Both the position numbers and the translations under genes were made by a program. Positions 35,914-47,233 of a stretch of 64,000 nt of DNA are shown here, one piece after another (the stretch's first letter is position 1; each line of letters starts with the position of its first letter). The notes beneath the pieces were generated by a model. That model ran no database searches. It had not been told where the DNA came from and was given only the letters and a program-made list of their open reading frames with translations. The DNA lies in NCBI GenBank assembly GCA_947650285.1, contig CANTFL010000394.1:1-64000 (forward strand). Direction: 5' to 3'. This DNA is from Hyaloperonospora brassicae (Eukaryota > Oomycota > Peronosporomycetes > Peronosporales > Peronosporaceae).

Positions 35914-37500
35914 TTAACCCTGCTACGATCTCTTGGAAGCGACGAGATTAGAGACTCAGACGTATAGTTTTTAGTAATTTTACGCACGAGGATAAACCGT
36001 ATTTCATAGATCAAGCTCTGTTGGGCTACATCACAGATGTCGAGAATACTCCTCGTATCGTTGTCCCTCATAATGAAGAGTTGAAGTATCGGATCCTCTA
36101 TAGGGCATATTATACTGCGTTAAGCGTACATCTCGGTCGAGAAAGACCTATGGATGTGTGAGACAAATGAAATTGTGGCTTAAACTTTACAAATAGGTAA
36201 TTTTGTATATGCGTACGTGCGAAACGCGTCAGCGGGTCGAACTATCATCCCATTCGGCTGAGCCGCTCGCCAATTTAACTGTACCCAAGGGGTGTTGGGA
36301 GTCCATCCGTGGAATCTCATTTGAGCTTACCGACAATTTCGGAAGTTTACACTAGCATTGTAGTCTTGTTAATAATTTGATCAAAAGAACTCATTCAGCA
36401 GAAGTGCCAGACTATATTTATGGTGAAGGTATAGCCACGCTTTTTTTCGACCAAGTGTTTCGATAACTCGGCTTGCCGTGGTCAACCATCTTGAATAGAG
36501 ATCCTCGAACTAACTGTGCAGTTTTGGAAGTACGCCTTTAAGGTGATGGGCACCCGTTTAAACATGTCCACTGCGGTCCATCTACAGACCAATGGCTAAA
36601 CCAAGCGAGTGAATCGTGTTATCGATTGCATCCCACGCAGTGTTTGTTTTGACACTCCTCAACTTTGCCGCTCACTGGTCCCTGTCGGTGGGTTTGCGTT
36701 TAATAACGCCGTGCATGCCTCCAACTGCTACAAACCATTTTACATGAGCGGCCTCACATACCCTCGATTTCCATAAACGCTAACACAGCGTGGTTCAGGA
36801 CTTGGTGGGTGAGGAGTTGTCGATCTGCTTGCTGATAGCATCCGTTCTACTGTTAAAAACAGGCTAGCGAGTTTCTCGCAACGCAATTGAATACCAGATG
36901 ACATGTGCGTGACGCACTGGATGGCAACCAAGAAAAGAAGAAGAAACAAGCTGATGCTAAAGGTAGAGGTTGTATTGAACGTTACGAGGTCGGAGACCAA
37001 CTCCGACGCAATGCCAATGACTTCCTGCAAATCAAGTGTCTGCCGTCTTCAAGACGAAGTTTTGTCCACCCCTGATCAGTCCTTTCACTGTCGTGTATAG
37101 GAATGAACTTGCTTACACGCTTAACCTCTCGCACATGCTACGCACGCACCCTGTATTTTACGCTGAATTAATAAAACTGCTTCGGTATCTTTTCTTTTTG
37201 CGTCTTGGGGTGCTTGTGCCGCCAAAAGTGGCTGTACCTCAAATATCTGTATCTGCATTAGCACATTGAGCTTTCCATCTTGACATTATTGAACCTGCTT
37301 AGGGCTAGTGGTCAAGTGTACATTATGTCAGACGTTCCCCACGTTTGCAAAAACGCTGCACATTGTGTTTGAAGGATTCAATTACTTGGCGTTATTCGGC
37401 ATGGAATGCCTCCGATAAGTCGACCTCCTCCGTTTCTGCTTGATAGGCAAGGGACTTTAAGTTTCGTGTGAAAAAAATACCTACAACGACGTCGTCGTAA
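35914..37500 (+). pseudogene. Decayed integrase of A3
   Basis: Nucleotide matches to A2 45590-47100 are visible (for example ATCGTTGTCCCTCATAATGA near 36057, and CGTACGTGCGAAACGCGTCA near 36209), but frames are broken throughout. A chromodomain end near 37470-37510 is recognisable only by nucleotide similarity. Confidence 0.6.
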
Positions 37501-37761
37501 TATTCAGTACTAATATCTGGTGAAGAAACGTGACAATCCTGAGTCGGAGAACTCTCGGAAAAAATTGACACATCGCTTCGACTAGATTTTTTGGAGGCCC
37601 TAGACGATTTTAGCGCAGTGCGCCCACTCCCCTTGAGAAATAGTTTGTTTCCGGCCAGGCGTGATGGAAGAAATCGGGTTGCTAGATAGCGATTGGTCAG
37701 TATTGACGGCTACCAAAGTACATGAAAGGTAGCGAGAGCAAGCGCGCAACTAGGCTTTGGC

Positions 37762-38480
37762 CTATATCTTGGCATATTCATACCGTAGTTTTCGATCTAG
37801 ACGGACGTCTGCCAAGCTCAAGTTTCTTATTGGATTTCTCATCTTCATAATATTCCGTACTCGATAACCCCACCGTATGAAGCGTTTATATTCCCTTCCG
37901 GAGCATTTGCCTGCCAATAGTAGAATGGGCACACGTGATATGGTAAAATCCGGTTCACTAAAAGCTTGCCTCACGCGTTGAGCCATTGCATAAATTTTTG
38001 TGGACCAAAATGCTTCAGTAACATCTAGCATAGTGCTTGTCATAGAAAATGTACCCGGGAGAAGTAGCATCTAGGCAGATGGCCCACCCCGACTACGTAT
38101 GGCATACCCTTCGAGGAGTGCGTTTTTCCACGGCCCATGGCGTGAAGACATAGTCACGACGCCGATTGAGCGGTGCGGCCTGCAAACATTTATAGCACTT
38201 TCTTTTTACAAAACGATAAACTGTTGTTTATCAATCAAGCGGGTTTATGATGGTTCAATACCCCAAATTTGATGTTGATACTTTGTAGATGGTGCGTCGG
38301 CATCTCCATGTTTTGCAACTGGATCTGTTGTCGAAGCTGGTCTTTTCTCATGCATTAATGTATGGTTCTATGTCTATCATGTACCATTGACACTGCATTT
38401 GCAACCATAGTCTACCCCCTTATCGAGGTTCATATAAAGATTGAGAGAGTAGTACACTTTTCATATGGTATTGTCATCGT
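37762..38480 (-). pseudogene. Reverse-strand ORF of A3 (partly still open)
   Basis: The stretch 38070-37762 is open for 102 codons and matches the A2 reverse-strand ORF: VPILLLAGK versus LPILLFAGE, FIRWGYR versus FIRWVYR, and ADVRLDRKLRYEYAK versus ADVRLERKLRFEYAK. Most changes there are conservative. The rest toward the 3' LTR is decayed, but the start context near 38460-38480 aligns with the A2 start. The part matching A2 lies beyond the pol stop, so sense-strand coding does not explain the conservation. Confidence 0.7.
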
Positions 38481-38585
38481 GTTTTATAATTTAAAACACC
38501 GTGAGATTAAGCGCACGCACGCCTACGATTTTTTAAAAAATAACTCAATTGAAGTTTCGTGGTTAATCAAGCCTTGCGAGGATAA

Positions 38586-38811
38586 TGGTTACGGTGTTAC
38601 ATGTCGGTTGATAGCCGACGTGACATGTGTAGTTCATTTGATTATAGGATCTTATTACAAGTGATGTCAGAACCCATTGTCAGTCGTTGGGAGATGACTC
38701 GTGTTATCGACTAAATGGTTTTTAGAGATTACTAACTTAAATTCAAGCGTCTAGATTTGTACTTTTTTTAAAGTGTCATTTACAGAAACCTTTTGATTGA
38801 GGAGACTTATT
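38586..38811 (+). repeat. 3' LTR of A3, first part
   Basis: It begins TGGTTACGGTGTTACATGTCG, aligned with TGTAACGGGGTTACACGTCG, and follows the A2 LTR until the DNA element at 38812. The LTR continues at about 40494-40770 (GAGACACGTGACTTGCCAAG). Confidence 0.6.
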
Positions 38812-40493
38812 GGTACACACCCACCATTTGATGCGTACATCCCCCCTGAATTTGAGGCCCCGCCTAAAGTACCGTAAACTCCTTAGCTAGGTACTGCACA
38901 CTTATCAATACAAAATGCTATATCAATATTCTTTGCTTTGTGCACACCCCTCCATAATACAGGCCTCCTTTTTGTCAACAAATAGCCTTGCGTATGGATC
39001 CGCTCTCATTGTCCGGCATCCCTACAAGTATCTCTATTTTTACTGCCATTTCTCCTAACTTATAGATGATTATAGATAATAGGTTACGTATTTGCATACA
39101 TCTGACTCACACTGCAAGAAAAACAATAAATGGGGGACATGTAACTTCCCAGTTAACAGTCTAAAGTTATCAATTGCCATAATTAATAACTTAAATGCAC
39201 AAGATACATAGGTATCGATTATTATGTATAGACAGCACTGCAATCTTTAATCCGGAGCAGGGGGTGACTGGATTTGCGCTATCGCAGGGTCAAGGTCGTC
39301 CAGTTGGCGCTTGAGGGATTCGCGGAAACGACAACGTTTTTACTCGCCGCGATCAAAGTGCATTCGAACATGTTTTGTTGCAAACTGCAGCTGATCAGAA
39401 GCCCGAACCTGTCCCCAATGTGAACGATCAGGGTCGAGGTCGGTTTAAAAGACAACAAACATTGTCGAATTCTCAGCCACCTGAAATAACGCCTCCATGC
39501 CAAAAATAGATGCACAGTAAGGTAGACTACATCTTATACCGCGCAAAAGAGAGTACAATATCGTACCGGAGTCTCGTGCATCTTCATGCCCGGACGAGCT
39601 ATGATGCTCGCTGCGATGGCAAAAGTTGGTGCAGTGGAGGGAGCGGACGTAATCACCTTCAGGTCGTCATTTTTCACCGTTGCCTGCTCGAACTATATCA
39701 AGCAGACGAACAAAAGAGGATTACAAATAGTCAGTGATCATTCTGTCGACCCGTTGTCTTGTACCTATCTTCTACCATCTTCTTGCGACGAAAGGCTTAA
39801 CTATTTATCAGCAGCACTTGGCTGGGTACAGAAATATAAAATTTGCGTGTGCTGAGGTGTTAGATAGAAACGTATGTGTTAGTACACGTAATGTGTCGAA
39901 AGAGCGTAATCTGATGATTTATCTAAGGAGTAATAAGGTGAAAGGCACAAACGCACATGATGCTGAAGCTGTCTGGCAACCGAGTTAGGCAACTGCGTGG
40001 CCTCGACGAAATTTGAGAGATCCGGTCGCCATCTGCTAAGGTAAACACCTAATGGTCACCAGCGAACGCACCTATGCAGGTCATCGTCCGTGTGTACGTG
40101 TGCGTGGGCGTGGGCGTACGTGTATATGCGTGTTTAGGTCACAAGCTGTGCCTCTTTGCTTTCACCGCGGGAGCTAGCGCGGCCGTCCAGCTCCATTGCT
40201 TCTCGCATTTCAATCGTTGTTACGTGTTTCTGGATTCTTTTTGAATAAGGAAAATGGTTGTAAAAAATAGGGATACTTGTAGGGGATGCCGGATAATGAG
40301 AGCGGATCCATACGCGAGGCTATTTGTTGACAAAAAGGAGGCCTGTATTATGGAGGGGTGCGCACAATGCAAAGAATATTTATACGGCATTTTGTAATAA
40401 TAGGTGTGCAGTACCTAGTTAGGGGGATACGATAATTTAGGAAGGGTCTCTATTTCTGGTGGGTGTGTAAGCATCAAAGAGTGGGTGCGTACC
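38812..40493. mobile_element. Non-autonomous DNA transposon with ~240-bp terminal inverted repeats
   Basis: The ends 38812-39050 and 40250-40493 are inverted copies of each other, reading GGTACACACCCAC and GGTACGCACCCAC from outside; the inner 120 bp are nearly identical (for example AATACAGGCCTCCTTTTTGT). The ~1.2 kb interior has only short frames (for example 39510-39737) and no transposase that I recognise. A GT-rich simple stretch lies at about 40090-40136. Long inverted ends are typical of MULE-like or foldback elements; the superfamily is not determined. No clear target-site duplication is visible. It sits inside the 3' LTR of A3. Confidence 0.75.
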
Positions 40494-40770
40494 TATAAAT
40501 CTACTTTATTTAGTTATTTTGCCTTTTGGTCTGTTAGAGACACGTGACTTGCCAAGGCGTCTCAGATCCTCTTAAGTGTCAAACCTTAATACAGCATAGA
40601 TTTTTGATTACATTATGCAGTCAATTCGTTATATTTTTTTGGCTCCTTTAATAATTACCTGAAGCTATAAGCTTGTAGACTCGTAGAGTCATGTTTATGA
40701 ACAGAACAAACTATCTTGTCGGATGAAATCCTTTCTCTATAAACGAACGAGCTAAACCAGCTTCGCTGCA
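40494..40770 (+). repeat. 3' LTR of A3, second part
   Basis: GAGACACGTGACTTGCC and the region to CTTCGCTGCA (40770) align with the second half of the A2 LTRs. A short part of the LTR around the junction appears on both sides of the DNA element. Confidence 0.5.
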
Positions 40771-41019
40771 GCTAGATTGCGCGTCATGAGTTGTGAAATT
40801 ATAATGCACCTAATAAGTTGTTGTCATACGAAGGTTTATTGTTTAATAGATGACGTGGCAAATGCATCGATGCTAAGAACACGATTCGGCGGCCGGCTTT
40901 GCCCACGAAACAACAATATAGTAGCAAAAGCAACAGCAACACAAGCTACCTACCATATAATACTGCTTAATGAGGAAAAAGTAACAATTGTAGCACCATA
41001 ACGTCATGTCACGTGCTAC

Positions 41020-41550
41020 TGTAACGGGGTTACGCGTCGAATGGTAGTGGACAATAGATGTGGGAAACGCATGGGATGGGATCCTCTTTAAAGTGATATT
41101 AGAACACAAGTATCAATTGTTGAAGACTGATGTCCGTCAACCATTAATTACGAGACCGTTTGAGAGGTTTATTCAGGAAATTAGCGACTAAGTTAATAAT
41201 GTTGTTCTAAGGTGTTTTTTTAGGTTAAAAGAAGTAATAAAATTCAGCTCCCATTTTGATCCAAAAGACACGTGCCTCTTTGAGGCGTCTTGCGATCGAG
41301 AAAGAGGTAGCAATGCTTTGTTAAGGCAGCTACTCCTTGTGCACTCTGTTCGTCGATTCTCTAAATTGTTTGTGACCATTGAAACAGGGATCGTAAGCTC
41401 TCTGATCTTGTTGACTCTTTGAGTCGGGTTCTGTGAACCAAACCTTAGCTTTCGGAGCTGTCGACGCTTCGAGTCGGGTTCGTAGAATCAAAGTTGCTCA
41501 TTGAGCGTTGATTCTTCCTCTGACATAAGAAGCTGTGTAGGTTCGCTACA
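41020..41550 (+). repeat. 5' LTR of A2 (531 bp)
   Basis: TGTAACGGGG start and GCTACA end, homologous to 48160-48645. The primer site follows at 41551-41569 (CTTGATAGCACTAGTAGTC), related to that of A1. Confidence 0.85.
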
Positions 41551-41609
41551 CTTGATAGCACTAGTAGTCAATATAAGCCCGAGTCGGTAACGACTGATCC
41601 TCTGTGAGG

Positions 41610-42631
41610 ATGGAGCAATTCACACACCCCTCTGAGGCCCAAAATGTCGCGCTTGATAAGCTGACCGCGGCCGTAGACCCAGCGTATGTGGAGTTTCTAT
41701 CTGCACAAGGTCCCGATGTGCTCAATGCACGAGTCGAGACCTTCATGCAGTACGAAACGGCCCTCTTAGGGCAGGTTCAAAACCAAGTAACGTCGGCTAT
41801 GTCAACACGCTACGTGGAAATGCCACCAGAAGCGGCTAATCCTCGTCCCCTTCGAATGGACGTTAAACATTACTCCGGGAAGAAGGGAGAAGCTTGACCG
41901 TCTAAATACGTGAGATTGAGATGACCATGAGATCTAACCTTATCTCACTGAAGTACCAGCGGGTCTCGCTAGCTGTTTCCAAGCTCGATGGAAGAGCTAG
42001 AGAGTGGGCTCTGACGTGTGGCACGTCGGTCGACTTGGCGTTCTCTACATGGAATTCGCTCAAGTTAGACCTTTTGCGAGTTTTTTCGCCGCCTAACTAG
42101 GCCTATCGCGTGCGCTCACGCTTCTTGTCCACCCGTCAGGGTAAGAATGAATTAATGGACAATGTAAAGGAGTTGAGAGCTCTTATGGCTGCTATGCAGT
42201 CTGACCCTCTCCCTGAGATAGTCTATGTGACTGTCTTCATGGAAGTTGTTCGTAATAGCGTTGCCAGGACCGAGGTGTTTCGGGTCGATCCCTCTACGTT
42301 TGAGGAAGCTGTTAGCATCGCTCAAAATGATGAGCACAACCTCAAGTCGGCCAGACTTGGTTGGAATGGGTACAACCCAAGCTTTGCGAGGGCAACCTCT
42401 GCGACCAACTCGGCTTACTGTAAGCAAGAACCGATGGATCTCAGCTATGCTGAAGATGAAGGTGAAGCGGAGCTTAATGTTGCAGAGCAACGACAGGAAG
42501 TGAGACATTGTTATACGTGTGGAAGCACCAAATATCTACGCCCCACTTGTCCTTTGCGTAATCAACAACGTAACCCTATGGGCCACAACCAGACACCTGG
42601 TATGGCACGGGGAAACGTCGACACCCAGTAG
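41610..42631 (+). pseudogene. A2 gag (broken)
   Basis: Gag starts MEQFTHPSEAQ and is broken by a TGA at 41895-41897, a frame change and a TAG near 42099. The capsid motif KLDGRAREWALTC (about 41980-42020) and the region 42110-42631 are clear. The zinc knuckle reads CYTCGSTKYLRPTC, so the expected His is Tyr. The gag end carries a canonical -1 frameshift signal in the right phase. Confidence 0.85.
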
Positions 42632-42651
42632 GCGCGGGGTGCCCTACTGGG
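42610..42651 (+). promoter_or_regulatory. -1 programmed ribosomal frameshift signal of A2 (gag-protease)
   Basis: G GGA AAC (42610-42616) is in the gag reading phase (CGG GGA AAC). After 7 nt a perfect 9-bp stem follows (42624-42632 with 42643-42651, 10-nt loop). The gag stop TAG (42629-42631) is in the 5' arm. The -1 frame runs open into the protease motif. The heptamer differs from that of A1 but is also canonical, and stem position and length are kept. Confidence 0.85.
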
Positions 42652-43188
42652 GTAGAACTGAGCTCTGTCACTTCTCTACGAGGTAGAGCAAAACAGGGCT
42701 TAGCCTCACCGAGCTCCGTGCCAGGAAGCACAGAGCGTGGATACAAGCCTGGCTTATTAGTCGCCGAGGCGATAGTTAAAGGCTTTGAGAAGCATTGGTC
42801 GATCCTAATCGACTCTGGGGCGTCATGCAATTATGCTAGACGTCGTTCCCTTGAAGGGAGTCAGCAATACGCTGAGGCGCGCAAAGCGCACGAAGGTACT
42901 TCTATCACTGTTCGGTTAGCGACGGGTAGTCGCGTTACTGTGCCTAAAGTTTCGTTGAACTTGGGCGTGAAATTTTTGGACTTTGATAGCACAGAACGCT
43001 GTCTTGTCCTTGACTTGGATTCGAGATACGATCTCATCCTAGGCTTGGCATGGCTTGAACGCCATGATCCATGGATCGATTGGAGGTCTAAGACCTCAGG
43101 CGCAACGCGCATTGTTCCTAGTGAAGTTGGGAGAGTCATGAACCCACCTTCGCTAGGCAACAAAAGCGCTATTGGCGCGAGCCATTGA
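42632..43188 (+). CDS. A2 aspartic protease
   Basis: In the -1 frame after the slippery site the sequence is open to 43188. It contains the active site LIDSGASCNYARR near 42805-42845 and the downstream ILGLAWLERHDPW. It shares the P-V-G-A-G start and overall plan with A1 protease. The frame ends at a TGA where a spacer frame begins with a one-base overlap region (CATTGACGG). Translation requires a -1 shift from gag, which is itself broken in this copy. Confidence 0.85.
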
Positions 43189-44039
43189 CGGTAGATGTCA
43201 ATGTGCTGGACATTGGTATGTCGGAGTTAATTAACTCGAATGTCTATGACATGAATATTGAGCGGAGCTCTTCTAACGTATTTCAAGAGAGTTGTACTCC
43301 GTTGAGTGATACTCGTTGTGATAATGAGTCACTGTATGCTATTAGCATGATTGACCAAGGGCCGAGACATCAAGAATGTACTTCCTCTGATGTGAGTGGT
43401 GTGGCACGTAAAATTCCACCGAGTGAGGGTGGCCGAGTTGGCACCACACTGAATGTGGTTAATGACATTGTTGGCGATAAGCCAGAGCATACAGGGCTAG
43501 ACTCGGATGCTGGTAGTGAAGTGGTACGTGTAAATCCACTGGGTGAAGTGTTCGAGTTACGTAGCACTTCACCAGATGTCGATCAAGACATGAGCTCTCG
43601 TATAGAGCGTGCTATAGCAGATAGCAACTACAGGGGCCCTACTGTCCCGGCCTCTAGGAGGCGTAAGGTTTCTTTGAGGAAACAATCTCGGCGTCGGGTG
43701 GCAACTGTCAAGCGCCAGACGTCCGAGATGTTAAGGAGTGATAATAGTAAGAATACACTATATACACTTGTCAATGGAATGACCGGCCATGTTGCTGGCA
43801 ACAATACTCTTGAGACTATTCCTTCTCTAGATAGTCTCTTTGAACTAGATGAAATGTCTGATGGCGAATTCAGCCAAGCCTTAAAGGCAGGAGAGTTATC
43901 CGACTTAGTGGTCATTCGACCCGATAATGAGTTGAACTCATCCTATTTGTTGGACGAGTCAGTCCTTGAGGACACAAAGGCAACACTTAATGCGCGTAGT
44001 GGATCTTCGATCCTCTTGATCCGTTTTATCATTTGGTAA
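43185..44039 (+). CDS. A2 protease-RT spacer ORF (284 codons)
   Basis: The frame is -1 relative to protease and overlaps its end. The product is acidic and Ser-rich with a basic block near the middle (SRRRKVSLRKQSRRRVATV), and I recognise no enzyme domain. It ends at 44039, overlapping the RT frame by a few bases. It occupies the position of the repeat linker in A1 but is not similar in sequence. A linker or structural role is inference. Confidence 0.55.
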   Translation: MTVDVNVLDIGMSELINSNVYDMNIERSSSNVFQESCTPLSDTRCDNESLYAISMIDQGPRHQECTSSDVSGVARKIPPSEGGRVGTTLNVVNDIVGDKPEHTGLDSDAGSEVVRVNPLGEVFELRSTSPDVDQDMSSRIERAIADSNYRGPTVPASRRRKVSLRKQSRRRVATVKRQTSEMLRSDNSKNTLYTLVNGMTGHVAGNNTLETIPSLDSLFELDEMSDGEFSQALKAGELSDLVVIRPDNELNSSYLLDESVLEDTKATLNARSGSSILLIRFIIW

Positions 44040-45561
44040 AGGAATTTCAAGACGTGGTGTGTCACGACCCACTGTCTGTCTTATTTCCGGATAGAGGTGT
44101 GCGTAATGAAATTGACCTAGTATCTGGAACTAAATACTGCGTAACTCGGCAGCGGCCTTTGCCAAAGGAGCAGTGTGACGTCATAGACGACTTCTTTCGT
44201 GCAAAGCACGCGGCAATAATGGTACGTGAGAGCAAATCTCCTCATTCCTCACCGACCTTCTGTGTCAAAAATCCTAATGGGAATTGGCGCATTATTCATG
44301 CTTACAATAAGCTTAATGGTGCCACGATCCCGGCTCAGACACCAATCCATAGGAAAGATGTTCCTCAGAACAATATGGTGGGATGTACAATGTAGGGTGC
44401 TTTCGACTTAGTTGATGGTTACCACCAACTTCTCATGCGAGAAAGCGATATTCCGCTGACAGCGGTAAGCACTCCAATCGGTATGCTCTGGGAGTGGCTA
44501 GTTATGCCACAGGGCTTGTTCAAAGCCCCAGATACGTTCAATCGTCTTGTGACACAACTGTTTCGTCCCCACCGAGGTTCTGCACAGACTTACTTTGACG
44601 ACATTTTTGTCCATAGTCGTGCTATGAACGGCCGGTATGATGTGGATAATCACATCGACCATTTAAGAGCGGTGCTCGAGTGCATGCGCACGAACAAGTT
44701 GTACGCCAACGCCTCTAAGTGCATCTTTGGTGCACAAGAGATTCCCTTTTTAGGGTGCTTCATTGGGAAGCGTGGTCTTAGAGCGAATCCTACTAAGATA
44801 AAAGCCATAGTCGATTGGCCGGTTCCTAAAAACCAAAAGTACCTACGTAAGTGGCTTGGTCTTGCCAATTACTTACACAAGTATAGTGCGAACTATGCGG
44901 ACATGGCTCGGCAATTATCCAATCTCCTTAAGAAGGATGTGGAATGGTGTTGGACTAACACCGAGCATGAAGCCTTTACGGCTGTTAAAGTAGAGTCTCC
45001 TTCATGCGCCAATCTTGGATTTGCCCGATCCTGATCGGCCTTTCAGTGTCGTCTGTGACGCATCTGACTTTGTCGTTGGCAGTGCTCTTTCACAAACAGA
45101 TGATAATGGACGGGAACGCGTCATTGCGTTTGAGTCCCGACAGCTAAAAGCAGCTGAGAAGAACTATCCAGTTCATGACAAAGAGCTATTTGCAATGAAG
45201 TATGCTTTAGTCAAATTCAGAGTTCACCTGCTTGGCTCTAGGCCTTTTTTGATCTATAAAGATCATGCGTCATTACGCACTGCGACCCAGTCGCCACATC
45301 TCTCAGCGAACGGCTCGTTGGCTATCCTTCTTTGCCGAGTACCGTTTCGAGGTTAAGTATAAGCCGGGCAAGCAGAATGATTTGGCTGATGCGTTGTCAC
45401 GCAGGCCTGACTATGAGCTTGCTCATGTTACGACTCTGTCGTCGTCAATCATTGACCTAATCCGTACGGCAAATGCTAAGGAGGAACACTGTGTAGCTCT
45501 GCTACGTGCTCTAAGGAGAGAGGAGTTTAAGGAGTCAGTCATAGAATTGTCAGAACGATAA
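44033..45561 (+). pseudogene. A2 reverse transcriptase-RNase H (broken)
   Basis: RT runs from 44033 (FQDVVCHDP) with a TAG at 44393-44395 in the middle of palm motif A, then resumes in frame to 45034 with catalytic YFDDIFVHS near 44590-44616. A frameshift near 45000 leads to RNase H (45015-45356, CDASDFVVGSALSQ, DKELFAMKY) and another near 45330 to its end (45265-45561, [11 protein letters not shown]). The domain order and length match A1. Confidence 0.9.
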
Positions 45562-47233
45562 CGTGCGAGGTTACATCGATATTCCATCGATCAAGGTCTG
45601 TTGTGCTATAGCACAGATATGGAGGATACTCCCCGTATCGTTGTCCCTCATGATGAGGAATTGAAGTATCGCATCCTCTATGAGGCGCACGATACTGCGG
45701 TGAGCGGTCATCTCGGTCGAGAAAAGACATATAGCTCCGTGAGCCAATACTATTGGTGTCCCAAACTTTACAAATTGGTTAGCACATACGTGCGTACGTG
45801 CGAAACGTGTCAACGGGTGAAACCCTCAGCTTATGCGGCTGCGCCGCTCGCTAATTTCCCTATACCCTCTTGGTGCTGGGAGTCCATCAGCATGGACTTC
45901 TTGTTCGGTCTGCCGAAAGATGTACAAGGCAATACGGGTATCGTGGTCTTTGTTGACAGTTTGAGCAAGATGGTTCACTTGGCGGCTGTGCCAGATACCA
46001 TCGATGGTGAAGGTACAGCTACGCTGTTTATCGATAGAGTGTTTCGACAGCACGGCTTGCCTGTGGCAATAGTCTCTGACAGAGATCCTCGCTTGACCGG
46101 GAAGTTTTGGATGTCCATCTTCAAGGTGCTCGGCACACGTTTGGACATGTCCACGGCAGATCACCCCCAGACCGATGGTCAAACCGAGCGAGTCAATCGC
46201 GTTATCGGTGATATATTACGCAGTGTTTGCGCTAATACACCAAAACATTGGAGTTCAATGCTTCCTGTTGTTGAGTTTGCGTTAAATAACGCTGTTCACG
46301 CCTCTACAGACTTTACTCGTTCTACGTAAACGGCCTCACACACCTTCGCGTTCCGTTAACGCTACCACTGCATGGTTCAGGGCTTGGTGGGGGAGAGATG
46401 GCCGATCGGCTTGCAGATATCAGACCTGCTACTGTCCAGGAACAGGTAAGCGAGTTTCTCGCAACGCAATTGAATGTGTTACGACACGTGCGTGATGCAC
46501 TGGCTGATAGCCAAGATAGACAAAAGGAGCAAGCTGATGTTAAAGGCAGAGGATGTATTGAACGTTATAAGGTCGGAGACCAAGTTCTACTCAATGCTAA
46601 AAACCTACCTACAAATGGAGTGTCCACCGTCTTCAAGTCAAAATGCGTCAGCGCTTTTTTGGGCCGTTCACGGTCATAGCTAAGAAGGGATTGGCGTACA
46701 CGCTCAACCTTCCGCGCAAACTGCGCACGCACCCAGTGTTTTACGTTGGCTTGCTTAAGCCGTATCGGGATCCGTCCTATGTGAACTTGAAGGAGCTTGC
46801 GCCTGGAAATAAGGCCTTGACGTCGACTGTTGCATCCGAACCAGGAGGTCAAGCTGACCTTCCACACAGGCTAAGGCCAACTCCAACGACTGAACACGGG
46901 CTTGCATCACGTCAAACGCACTCTGGGTCTTATCTAATGTCTCTCGGAGACCACACAGATCAAGGAGCACCTTCTCATGCTCCTCCTTCGGTATACCGAC
47001 CACCTCCGACGCTGCTCGATGAGCAAGGAAACCACCGGTTACATGAGGAGATCCTCCTGAAACGACGTCGTCGTCAGGGTAAATACCAGTATCAGGTGAA
47101 GTGGCGAGGTACTTGTAGTCGGAGAACTCGTATGAGTATGAAACCCCTTCGGCAGGACTGCCCCTCCGCTGTGGACGTTTTTGAACAACGTGACCAGGGT
47201 CGCCTTGCGAACGAGAACTCTTCTCACCAATAG
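45562..47233 (+). pseudogene. A2 integrase with chromodomain (broken)
   Basis: The zinc-binding and catalytic core lie in 45601-46329 (HDTAVSGHLGREKTYSS, CETCQRVK, SMDFLFGLP, SDRDPRL, QTERVNRVI). Frame changes near 46320 and 46640 separate the C-terminal parts: a basic segment 46398-46679, a GPF motif with LRTHPVFYVGLLKPYR near 46643-46770, and a chromodomain YQYQVKWRG near 47080. The stop is at 47233. The last ~480 nt overlap the reverse-strand ORF. Confidence 0.9.

Larger units (their letters stand above)
31549..40770 (+). mobile_element. Decayed Gypsy element A3 (relative of A2)
   Basis: All parts of A2 can be followed in order with heavy decay: LTR, primer site (TATAGCAC near 32122), gag, protease, spacer, RT, RNase H, integrase, reverse-strand ORF and 3' LTR. 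The 3' LTR is interrupted by a DNA element (38812-40493). Frameshifts and stops are everywhere in the sense genes. Confidence 0.75.

Noticed and set aside
40088..40138. GT-rich stretch as telomere-like repeat
   Set aside because: It is short and irregular and lies inside the DNA element; it is simple-sequence drift.
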